A stretch of DNA of 64,000 bases from JBGVSA01 sp047605765 (GTDB lineage: Bacteria; Pseudomonadota; Gammaproteobacteria; Burkholderiales; Rhodocyclaceae), in contig JASGFB010000003.1 of NCBI GenBank assembly GCA_047605765.1, forward strand, positions 9,575 to 73,574, read 5' to 3'. Positions 43,012 through 49,571 of the stretch are shown here, piece after piece (positions within the stretch are counted from its first letter, which is position 1; every line of letters begins with the position of its first letter). Below the pieces are notes generated by a model that was not told the DNA's origin, searched no databases, and saw nothing but the letters and a program-made list of their open reading frames with translations. Both the position numbers and the translations under genes were made by a program.

Positions 43012-44214
43012 ATGTTGACCGATACCAAGCTGCGTAACCTCAAGCCCCAAGACAAGCTGTACAAGGTCGTCGATCGGGACGGCCTGTACGTGGCCGTGAC
43101 GCCAGCGGGCACCATCTCGTTTCGCTACAACTACGCCATCCACGGCCGCCAGGAGACGATGACCTTCGGCCGCTATGGAACAGGCGGGATCACGCTGGCC
43201 GAAGCCCGGGAGCGCCTGAGCGAAGCCAAGAAGATGCTGGAGGCCGGAAAGTCGCCGGCCAAGGAAAAGGCCCGGGACAAGACCCGCCTGAAAGGGGCGG
43301 AGACCTTTGGTGCCTGGGCCGAGAAATGGCTGCGTGGTTATCAGATGGCCGACTCCACGCGCGACATGCGGCGTTCCGTATACGAGAGGGACCTCAAAGC
43401 AAAATTCGGCAATTGGAAGCTGGAGGAAATCACCCACGAAGACCTGCGGACGTTGACCGATGCCATCGTGGAGCGGGGCGCCCCGGCTACCGCCGTGCAC
43501 GTGCGCGAAGTGGTGTTTCAGGTCTACCGCTGGGCCATCGAGCGCGGCCAGAAGGTCGAGAACCCGGCGGAACTGGTGCGGCCAGCCAGCATTGCTACCT
43601 TCGAGCCGCGCGACCGCGCGCTGACTCCCGACGAGATCGCCTTGATGTATCAGTACATCGAGCGCATCGGAACGACGCCATCCATCCGGGCTGCGGCCAA
43701 GCTGCTGCTGCTTACCCTGGTGCGCAAAAGCGAACTGACGAATGCAACCTGGAGCGAGATCAATTTCAGCGAAGCGCTCTGGACCATTCCGAAAGAACGG
43801 ATGAAGCGACGCAACCCGCACCTGGTGTTCCTGTCCCGGCAGGCGCTGGACATCTTCATCGCGCTGAAAACCTTTTCTGGAGGCTCGGACTACGTACTGC
43901 CGTCGAGGTATGACTCCGATGCACCCATGAGCAGCGCCACGCTCAATCAGGTGCTGACGCTGACGTACAAGCTGGCGCAGAAGGAAGGGAAGCCGCTGGC
44001 CAAGTTTGGGCCGCACGATCTGCGGCGCACCGCCAGCACGCTGCTGCACGAGGCTGGCTACAACACCGACTGGATCGAGAAATGCCTCGCGCACGAACAG
44101 CGCGGGGTCAGGGCGGTTTATAACAAGGCCGAGTACCGCCAGCAGCGCACGGAGATGCTGCAAGACTGGGCGGACATGATCGACGAATGGACAGGTAAGG
44201 TGGCGAAGCCATGA
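43012..44214 (+). CDS. int: P4-type tyrosine site-specific integrase
   Basis: 400 residues. The N-terminal arm-binding domain (MLTDTKLRNLKPQDKLYKV, residues 1-85) is of the DUF4102 type. It is followed by a SAM-like core-binding domain (about 98-180) and the catalytic domain with Arg238 (LVRKSEL), His335 and Arg338 (HDLRR), His361 and the nucleophile Tyr370. All catalytic residues are present, so probably active. The ATG at 43012 has CTGGAG eight bases upstream; the in-frame extension from 42976 is unlikely. Integrates at the guaA 3' end. The next gene overlaps its stop (ATGA). Confidence 0.96.
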   Translation: MLTDTKLRNLKPQDKLYKVVDRDGLYVAVTPAGTISFRYNYAIHGRQETMTFGRYGTGGITLAEARERLSEAKKMLEAGKSPAKEKARDKTRLKGAETFGAWAEKWLRGYQMADSTRDMRRSVYERDLKAKFGNWKLEEITHEDLRTLTDAIVERGAPATAVHVREVVFQVYRWAIERGQKVENPAELVRPASIATFEPRDRALTPDEIALMYQYIERIGTTPSIRAAAKLLLLTLVRKSELTNATWSEINFSEALWTIPKERMKRRNPHLVFLSRQALDIFIALKTFSGGSDYVLPSRYDSDAPMSSATLNQVLTLTYKLAQKEGKPLAKFGPHDLRRTASTLLHEAGYNTDWIEKCLAHEQRGVRAVYNKAEYRQQRTEMLQDWADMIDEWTGKVAKP

Positions 44215-44477
44215 TTCGTGTAGCCCAGGAGAGAGAAATGGACGATGAGCGCCGTAGCGCCCGTATGGCGGCTGCCTTGAAAGTGGCCGAGCAGATGCAG
44301 GCGACCAGGCGGTTCGATCCGCCTCCGGCCGGCGAGGCCGATGCGTGGTCGCTGGCTTTCCATGACGAGGATGATGAATCGGGTCGCACCGTTGTACGCG
44401 GCCGTCCTGTGTGGCATCGCAAAGACCCGTGCGACGAATGGAACCGCTTGCGTTTCACCGATGAAGGGAAGCCGTGA
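44211..44477 (+). CDS. Small hypothetical protein coupled to the integrase
   Basis: 88 residues, no signal or membrane segment. Acidic/basic mixed, with DEDDESGRT in the middle and VWHRKDPCDEW near the end. ATG overlaps the integrase stop, so it is translated from the same message. No family recognised; an excisionase role is possible from position but it lacks a clear HTH. Confidence 0.6.
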   Translation: MIRVAQEREMDDERRSARMAAALKVAEQMQATRRFDPPPAGEADAWSLAFHDEDDESGRTVVRGRPVWHRKDPCDEWNRLRFTDEGKP

Positions 44478-44494
44478 CGCGGCGCTGAAAACCT

Positions 44495-45160
44495 ATGAAG
44501 AACCGGCATATCGAACAACTGCGTCGCAAGATGCGCGACTTTCACCGACACCACGCCTGGCGGCTGGATGGAGGCTTGTACATTCCTCACGAGTATCCGC
44601 AGGATGAAGCCGGGAAGCTGTCCTGGTGGGATGACGTCGGATTCGTTCTCAACGGTCGCCGCGTGCTCGTGTTCTGGCGTCATCCGCGCTGCGTGTACCG
44701 CGATGCCATTGAGGCGCAGGCCATGGCAGAGGTGCCGGAGCCGGCGGTTCCGAGTACCTTTGAAAAATTCCTGGCAGGGCAAGAGCCCGGCACCAAGCAT
44801 TGGCGCATGGTCGGCCGTTCGCGCAAGAAGGTCGTTGGCGAAACGATGCCTCAGTCTTCTGATGAATGGCAGGGCTTTTACGATGCGGTCAGCAAGCGCC
44901 AGGGCGAGTTGGAACGCACCGGCTTAGATCTGGATGTCGTTCCTTCGTTGCGCGTCGGCTGGTGCCCGACGGCTACTACGGTCGATCTGGTTGCACCGAT
45001 TGAAGTTCGCTCAGAGGCAGATGTTCGCGTGTTGGCAGCGCTGGCCAGACGACTGTTGAAGCGCGAGACGACCATTGCCGATGAATGGCCCGGCTATTGC
45101 TATGGACGCAAAGCCTGGGGGGAAGAGCAGAGGGGTGAGGCCGGCTTCACAGCTTCTTGA
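44495..45160 (+). CDS. Hypothetical protein
   Basis: 221 residues, rich in Trp, Arg and Asp. The first part has RRKMRDFHRHHAWRLDGGLYIP and a VGFVLNGRRVLVFWRHPR strand-turn-strand; a second domain starts near 120. It follows the 88-residue protein by 17 bases on the same strand. No family recognised. Its last 14 bases overlap the convergent Xre gene. Confidence 0.6.
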   Translation: MKNRHIEQLRRKMRDFHRHHAWRLDGGLYIPHEYPQDEAGKLSWWDDVGFVLNGRRVLVFWRHPRCVYRDAIEAQAMAEVPEPAVPSTFEKFLAGQEPGTKHWRMVGRSRKKVVGETMPQSSDEWQGFYDAVSKRQGELERTGLDLDVVPSLRVGWCPTATTVDLVAPIEVRSEADVRVLAALARRLLKRETTIADEWPGYCYGRKAWGEEQRGEAGFTAS

Positions 45161-45365
45161 TGACATCGGACGGTGCGGCCTTGCAGGCTTCGCACCAATC
45201 GAGGAATTCGACCAGATCGACATACTGCTCGCCTCGCTCGACCTTGGACACGTAGCTTTGGCCCCGATCGAGTTTCAAGGCGAGTTCCACCTGCGTGAGC
45301 CGCGCTTGCAGGCGCGTCTCGCGGAGAACCTGCCTGATTGTCTCGTAGCGGGGACCATATAGCAT
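45147..45365 (-). CDS. Xre-family HTH regulator
   Basis: 72 residues, essentially one Cro/C1-type HTH (about 8-62): RETRLQARLTQVELALKLDRGQSYVSKVERG is the helix 2-turn-helix 3 region, with YVDLVEFLDWCEAC after it. Probable repressor of the element. A perfect inverted repeat spans its own start codon, implying autorepression. Confidence 0.85.
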   Translation of the reverse strand: MLYGPRYETIRQVLRETRLQARLTQVELALKLDRGQSYVSKVERGEQYVDLVEFLDWCEACKAAPSDVIKKL

Positions 45366-45379
45366 CTTTCGATGCTATA
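45358..45379. promoter_or_regulatory. Operator overlapping the Xre start codon
   Basis: Perfect inverted repeat TATAGCAT-CTTTCG-ATGCTATA. The left arm contains the Xre ATG (45363-45365), and the right arm reads as a -10 (TATAGC) on the minus strand, so the message would have almost no leader. A second repeat GGAATA/TATTCC (45389-45394, 45408-45413) lies next to it. Confidence 0.6.
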
Positions 45380-45462
45380 GTCCGCATTGGAATATTCGAT
45401 TTTAGACTATTCCATGTATCTTTCGAGAGCGTAGCCGCGTGGCTTTTGAACAGGTGAGGATT

Positions 45463-45660
45463 ATGTTGAACACGAAACTCGTGCTGGTAGTGCTGGCAGT
45501 TGTCGTCGTTGTGGGAGTAGTTGTTGTCAAGGTCATGCCCGGCGATACACAGGTCGTGAGCAAGGCCGAGGAAAAACTACCGCCTGGTGCAACTCCTTTG
45601 CCTGGGACCAAGGGCTTCTATCACGCCGAAGTCAAACATTCGCCGGCGAAAGAGTTCTGA
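45463..45660 (+). CDS. Small single-span membrane protein
   Basis: 65 residues: a hydrophobic Val/Leu-rich segment (about 5-23) followed by a hydrophilic tail (KAEEKLPPGATPLPGTKGFY). ATG at 45463 with GTGAGGA five bases upstream; a GTG at 45439 is an alternative. The size and layout resemble entry-exclusion type peptides of plasmids, but there is no lipobox and I cannot assign it. Confidence 0.55.
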   Translation: MLNTKLVLVVLAVVVVVGVVVVKVMPGDTQVVSKAEEKLPPGATPLPGTKGFYHAEVKHSPAKEF

Positions 45661-45799
45661 CGAACTGCACGTCACCAGCCATGCTCGGGTCATGTTGATG
45701 TTTCCAGGTCGATGAGTGTACTTTCAAGCGGCCACAGCCAATGAATAGCCACGGGTGTTAGGCACAGCGATATTGTTGGTGGTTCACTGATTGGTCATA

Positions 45800-46759
45800 A
45801 TGGTTGACATGGAGAACGAGCCGAGCATAACTATCTGGGATCGCTGTGATCCCGCTGTCGCCAATGCAATCGAGCAGTTTCGAGATCGTTGGCTGCCGTA
45901 TTCCAAGTCTTCTCGACGCTACCCCATCGTTCGTTTGATGCAGGACCTGGTTGACCCTGCGGTAACGATATACGTGTCGACGCTCCCAGCACGCTATTTG
46001 GGATACATGCCTGGAACTGGAACGGGTGTGTCTTTCAGCAGCGTTGTTCGCTTGGTGGGGCTTGGTGCGATGGTTCGCCTACAGCGTCAATTGTTGCGAG
46101 CATTCATTCTTACGGAAGATGAGCAATCCTCAAGAGACCAGCGATTTATCGCAACACTCGAGTCGTTGATCGAACTGGTATGGGCTTGTGCCCGCAAACG
46201 GCCGAAAAGAACGCGGGCGCCCGGCAGCAACCTGAATAGCCAGCGCTTACGGGAGTTTTGTCGGTTCTGTGGGGAGCCAGCCGAGCTCACCTTGTTTGCA
46301 AGCGGGGACAATACACCGAAGGCGCACGATCCCGACGACGATCTTCGTCTGAGCAACCTATACTGCGTGAATCACAGACCAAAATTGCCAGGCGACGTGT
46401 GGAATCCTGCGTATAGGCGTGCACGGCGAGCTGTAGAGCAATTCGATCTCGAACTAACTAGACTCCGTCTGCAATGCGCACATCGGAAGGAGGCGCAAGC
46501 GTGGTCAGGCGATGAGCTGATTGATAGTTATTTCTTCCATTACATCCTAAGTCAAACATTGCAGCCGGCAGACGAAGCGGAGCTACGCAATCAAGCGCGA
46601 CTGATGGTCGACGAAAAGTTGACGGATCGAAAAAAGCAAATATTGGCGCTTATGCGATCCGGGCTCAATCAATCTGAAATAGCGCGAAGACTAGGTGTCG
46701 AGCGGCAAGCGGTATCCAAGGCCCTGTCCACGATCCCCGCGATGTTTCGCCTGAATTAG
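45800..46759 (+). CDS. Putative zinc-binding, HTH-containing protein, unknown function
   Basis: About 319 residues; ATG at 45800 or 45809, with no clear ribosome-binding site. A CxxC...CxxH set (Cys154, Cys157, Cys189, His192) in CRFCG and LYCVNHRPK suggests a zinc knuckle. A C-terminal HTH (about 290-315, LMRSGLNQSEIARRLGVERQ) is of the sigma-4/LuxR-like kind. The mid part is Arg-rich. Stands alone, 139 bases after the membrane peptide and 159 before alpA. DNA-binding is inferred from the two motifs only. Confidence 0.7.
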   Translation: MVDMENEPSITIWDRCDPAVANAIEQFRDRWLPYSKSSRRYPIVRLMQDLVDPAVTIYVSTLPARYLGYMPGTGTGVSFSSVVRLVGLGAMVRLQRQLLRAFILTEDEQSSRDQRFIATLESLIELVWACARKRPKRTRAPGSNLNSQRLREFCRFCGEPAELTLFASGDNTPKAHDPDDDLRLSNLYCVNHRPKLPGDVWNPAYRRARRAVEQFDLELTRLRLQCAHRKEAQAWSGDELIDSYFFHYILSQTLQPADEAELRNQARLMVDEKLTDRKKQILALMRSGLNQSEIARRLGVERQAVSKALSTIPAMFRLN

Positions 46760-46833
46760 AGAAAATAGTCTTTCTTGAGAAGGTTGTTTCACGCCTGTCT
46801 ACTCGGGCTATGAAGTCTAGATCTTGTGTCAAC

Positions 46834-46849
46834 TTAATTGGCCAATTAA
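46834..46849. promoter_or_regulatory. Perfect 16-bp palindrome upstream of the alpA-like gene
   Basis: TTAATTGGCCAATTAA, 69 bases before the AlpA-like start. TTGTGT (46824-46829) and ATTAAT (46845-46850) could be -35 and -10 with a 15-base spacer overlapping the palindrome, so it is a likely operator for the repA operon. Confidence 0.55.
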
Positions 46850-46918
46850 TAGCATGAAGTAATCGGCATCGCAGGGCACCATCAGGCATGTTCGTAAGCG
46901 ACTGAAGGAAGGCAAGAC

Positions 46919-47143
46919 ATGCCGGCTACACCGACTAGAGTTCTCATCAACCGCAAGAAGCTGCTGGCGATGATCCCGCTGGCCGAACGCACGATTTTCA
47001 ACATGGAGCTGCGAGGGGAGTTTCCCCGTCGCATTGCGCTCACCAGTAGAAACGTCGCGTGGGACTTGGGTGAAATCGAGGAATGGATCGAGAGGCGTAA
47101 GTCGTCAGGCATTCAAGCTGTGCGTCCGGGGCTGGGAGCTTGA
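46919..47143 (+). CDS. AlpA-family HTH regulator/excisionase-like protein
   Basis: 74 residues of the AlpA/MerR-like winged HTH type: LINRKKLLAMIPLAERTIFN then GEFPRRIALTSRNVAWDLGEIEEWIERR. In P4-like elements such proteins activate integrase or excision; next to repA genes they act as copy-control regulators. GAAGGAAGG upstream of the ATG. repA begins 11 bases after the stop. Confidence 0.85.
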   Translation: MPATPTRVLINRKKLLAMIPLAERTIFNMELRGEFPRRIALTSRNVAWDLGEIEEWIERRKSSGIQAVRPGLGA

Positions 47144-47154
47144 GCCGCTAGTCT

Positions 47155-48123
47155 GTGTTCATCGAACCGAACGCGAACCGGGACGAGGGTGTCGCTTGCG
47201 TAGCTACCACACGTCTCGCGCCAGACCGTCGCCGGCAATGCGACTTCTTCATAGCCGACATCATCGATGCCTCGCCCAAAGACGACATGGCGAGCATGGA
47301 GCATCCGCTGTTTGCGCTTCGAGCCGGTGACAAGCGCGTGCGCACTTACGAGCGTAACGGTTCTAGGATCACTGTGCTGCCCGGCGCAACTGGCTGCGCA
47401 ACTATCCACGACAAGGACCTGTGGATTTACTGTATTAGCCAGTTGGTCGAAGCTGCCAACCGAGGCCGAGAGATCACTCCCACAATTCACTTTACCGCAT
47501 TCGACTTCCTGACTGTCACAAACCGCGACACCAGCGGCCGTGCCTACGAGCGTATGACCGAGATGCTACGCCGCCTGAAAGGCACCGTTATTGAAACCAA
47601 TATCGAGACGAACGGGCAGCGCGAGCGGCGCGGTTTCGGCCTGATTGATAGCTGGCGAGTGGTCGAGAAATCGCTTGACAATAGTCGCATGATGGCCATA
47701 GAAGTGGTCTTGCCGCGCTGGCTGTTCCGTTCAGTCGAGGCCAATCGCGTGTTGACCCTATCCCGTTCCTATTTTCGGCTACGCAAGCCGTTGGACCGGC
47801 GCATTTATGAATTGGCTCGCAAGCATTGCGGTGAACAGCCGAGGTGGCGGGTATCGTTGGCTGTCCTGCACCAAAAGAGCGGTAGCACCGCTACACTTCG
47901 GCGCTTCCGTTTCGACTTGAGGGCACTGGCTGAATCCGGCGACCTGCCGGACTATCTGATGGCTTTCGACGCCGCCCGCGACATGATGACGTTCTACGCC
48001 AACGGCCCCAAAGGCAAGTTGGCTGAGGTCCAGGACATGATCGCTGGGCGACCCCATGCATCTGTGCAAGCGCATGAGAAGGCTCCTATCCGCAAAGCTC
48101 GGAAGCTGCTCGAACGAGCGTAA
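47155..48123 (+). CDS. repA: Plasmid replication initiator RepA (RPA family)
   Basis: 322 residues. The conserved N-terminal segment CDFFIADIIDASPKDD then SMEHPLFALRAGDKRVRTY is typical of RPA initiators. It is followed by winged-helix segments: DKDLWIYCISQLVEAANRG and the FDFLTVTNRDTSGRAYERM region. Initiates replication by binding iterons. The GTG at 47155 is kept because conserved sequence begins before the first ATG (47287). Iteron-like repeats lie just downstream, supporting the call. Confidence 0.88.
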   Translation: MFIEPNANRDEGVACVATTRLAPDRRRQCDFFIADIIDASPKDDMASMEHPLFALRAGDKRVRTYERNGSRITVLPGATGCATIHDKDLWIYCISQLVEAANRGREITPTIHFTAFDFLTVTNRDTSGRAYERMTEMLRRLKGTVIETNIETNGQRERRGFGLIDSWRVVEKSLDNSRMMAIEVVLPRWLFRSVEANRVLTLSRSYFRLRKPLDRRIYELARKHCGEQPRWRVSLAVLHQKSGSTATLRRFRFDLRALAESGDLPDYLMAFDAARDMMTFYANGPKGKLAEVQDMIAGRPHASVQAHEKAPIRKARKLLERA

Positions 48124-48164
48124 AGGGCCCATGCTGGACTATTGCGCCTGTAGGTCTGTGTCCT

Positions 48165-48352
48165 TGTGGATAAGGTGGTTGCTCCTGTGAATCGCATCGT
48201 GCTTTCAGGAACGCCAGGCTGTGAGTTACGCCGTGCCTTTAGGAACATCCAACTTCGTGCCTTTGGGAACATAACCGGCCCGCAAAGCCTTATGGCGCAA
48301 GGCTTTTAGAAACCGTAACGCGCGCGCGTGGTTTAACTTATTTTTTCTTTTA
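48165..48352. other. oriV-like region: DnaA box, three iterons, AT-rich tract
   Basis: TGTGGATAA (48165-48173) is a perfect DnaA box on the minus strand. Three direct repeats of the form CGTGCYTTNRGGAAC follow at 48198-48212, 48232-48246 and 48256-48270. An AT-rich tract (about 48331-48352) comes after the repA terminator. Together with repA immediately upstream this is the standard makeup of an iteron plasmid origin. Confidence 0.75.
48284..48307 (+). terminator. Terminator after repA
   Basis: AAAGCCTT/AAGGCTTT stem with seven-base loop followed by a short T-run, inside the oriV-like region. Confidence 0.65.
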
Positions 48353-48390
48353 ACCCTGGGGCGGCGTTGCGCTATCGCTGGTCTAGATCG

Positions 48391-48756
48391 CTAAATAAGG
48401 TCATCACGTTTATTTCCGCTGCTGGGGTCGTGCTGAAAACCGACGCGGTTCGTTGGCGTCCGTGATGGCGTTGTAGACGAGTGGAAATACCTTGGTGCGG
48501 GTGGCGGCGTTACCTGAACGGATGGCTCGTTTAGTGGGGGCGCCAGTGATGTTCCTCGTTTGCTTGGCGTGCGGATGTGCTTCCCGACATATCTAACAAA
48601 CTGGCTGTAGCTCAAGCCAGTCTCTGCGCCGCCGTAGTTCTCATAGACGACCGTTATTGGCCAACCGGCTGTCAGGAGGTCTCGAAATTTATCGAGGCGC
48701 GCCAAGAATGCGACCCGGCCGGCTCCTGTCAGTCTTTGTTTTGGTGTCTTTGTCAT
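48391..48756 (-). CDS. traK: IncP-type TraK-like oriT-binding protein
   Basis: 121 residues: FLARLDKFRDLLTAGWPITVVYENYG then LSYSQFVRYVGKHI, the N-terminal HTH of IncP TraK, followed by a Pro/Ser-rich tail. TraK wraps oriT DNA in the relaxosome. GGAAGG upstream of the ATG at 48756. It is divergent from traJ across 316 bases that hold the oriT-like sequence, exactly the RP4 order. The family call rests on motif memory plus this arrangement. Confidence 0.75.
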   Translation of the reverse strand: MTKTPKQRLTGAGRVAFLARLDKFRDLLTAGWPITVVYENYGGAETGLSYSQFVRYVGKHIRTPSKRGTSLAPPLNEPSVQVTPPPAPRYFHSSTTPSRTPTNRVGFQHDPSSGNKRDDLI

Positions 48757-48787
48757 GGTCTACCTTCCTAAGCATGCTTGTGCAAGT

Positions 48788-48819
48788 ATACGCATTAAAT
48801 TGCGCATAATAGTGCGTAT
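48788..48819. repeat. Inverted repeats in the traK-oriT gap
   Basis: ATACGCA (48788-48794) and TGCGTAT (48813-48819) form an inverted repeat with TTGCGCATAA between. Similar TGCG/CGCA words recur at 48853-48858, 48880-48884 and 48890-48896. They are candidate TraK-binding or promoter-control sites in an AT-rich, probably bent stretch. Confidence 0.4.
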
Positions 48820-48917
48820 GGGAGATTATAAATGCGCTGCTATGATTAGTATTGCGTAATAATCGGGTGTGGTGTGCCATGCGCAAAGTTGCGCATATTT
48901 AAGCGTGTGAGTTTGAC

Positions 48918-48968
48918 GGCAAGATATGTGTTGTGGGCCTACGCGCGAGCGCGCAGTCCCACAACACA
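48918..48968 (-). other. oriT: oriT-like region with predicted nic site
   Basis: GGCAAGATATGTGTTGTGGGCC (48918-48939) aligns at 17 of 22 positions, by eye, with the RP4 nic region as I remember it. The minus strand reads TATCTTG^CC against TATCCTG^CC, so the cut would fall opposite 48919/48920. An 11-base inverted repeat (48927-48937, 48958-48968) sits directly beside it, where TraJ binds in IncP oriT. Position and orientation between traK and traJ also match RP4. GACGGCAA is repeated at 48915 and 48991. Confidence 0.7.
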
Positions 48969-49072
48969 GCCCCTTACTCGCCTGCGGCTCGACGGCAATC
49001 TTGCTCTGCGAGGCTCACGGCCGCTGCCGCGACAGAGGCAAAGGACACCAAACGAAGGAGGGCGAGCAGCGC

Positions 49073-49528
49073 ATGGCAGATGACGACACGACCCCGGCGG
49101 CCGGGCGGCCCCGGCGAAAGGTTCCGCCGATCAAGGTATGGGTAACGGACGCCGAGAAAGCGGAGGTCGCCGACCGGGCAGCGCAGGCTGGGCTATCGCT
49201 GTCCGCCTACATGCTGGCGGCGGGCCTCAATCATCCGATCAGGTCCGTCTACGACCTAAAGGCCGTGGCGGACCTTGGCCGCGTGAATGGCGATCTTGGG
49301 CGCGTGGCTGGGCTGCTAAAGCTATGGCTCGCGGAGAAGCGCGGGCAGGGGGCGAGGCCCATCGACGTTGAGAAGATGATGAGCGACTTTCGTATCTTGC
49401 AGGACGAGCTAACGCGCGTTATGGGGCGAGCGCTGAAACAGCTATTGCAGCCGATTGTCGGAATCGGCTTTTGCAGCAATCTGTATTCGGGAGTGGACAA
49501 TCCAAAGCCAGAGGTTGGCCATGTATGA
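49073..49528 (+). CDS. traJ: IncP-type TraJ oriT-recognition protein, altered C-terminus
   Basis: 151 residues. The body matches RP4 TraJ: PPIKVWVTDAEKAEV, AAQAGLSLSAYMLAAG, and RVNGDLGRVAGLLKLWLAEK. TraJ binds the oriT palindrome and recruits the TraI relaxase. The last about 25 residues (after RALKQLLQP) do not resemble TraJ and probably read across a deletion junction. No traH/traI follows, only a 16-codon open frame (49521-49571). GAAGGAGG lies 12-13 bases before the ATG. Confidence 0.85.
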   Translation: MADDDTTPAAGRPRRKVPPIKVWVTDAEKAEVADRAAQAGLSLSAYMLAAGLNHPIRSVYDLKAVADLGRVNGDLGRVAGLLKLWLAEKRGQGARPIDVEKMMSDFRILQDELTRVMGRALKQLLQPIVGIGFCSNLYSGVDNPKPEVGHV

Positions 49529-49571
49529 CACCAAGCCTTGGCAAGAAGGCCTCAGCATCGTCTACGAATAG

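Noticed and set aside
46820..46860. Palindrome as an attachment site or terminator
   Set aside because: No T-run follows and it has no second copy at the element ends; operator is the simpler reading.
48198..48270. Three spaced repeats as a CRISPR array
   Set aside because: Repeats are 15 bases, imperfect and spaced irregularly, without cas genes; iterons behind repA explain them.
48997..49004. ATCTTGC on the plus strand as an alternative nic site
   Set aside because: Wrong orientation relative to traJ and not beside the palindrome; the copy at 48918-48928 fits the RP4 layout better.
48926..49072. Upstream in-frame extension of traJ (adds 49 codons)
   Set aside because: It would translate the oriT palindrome; similarity to TraJ begins at the ATG at 49073, which has GAAGGAGG upstream.
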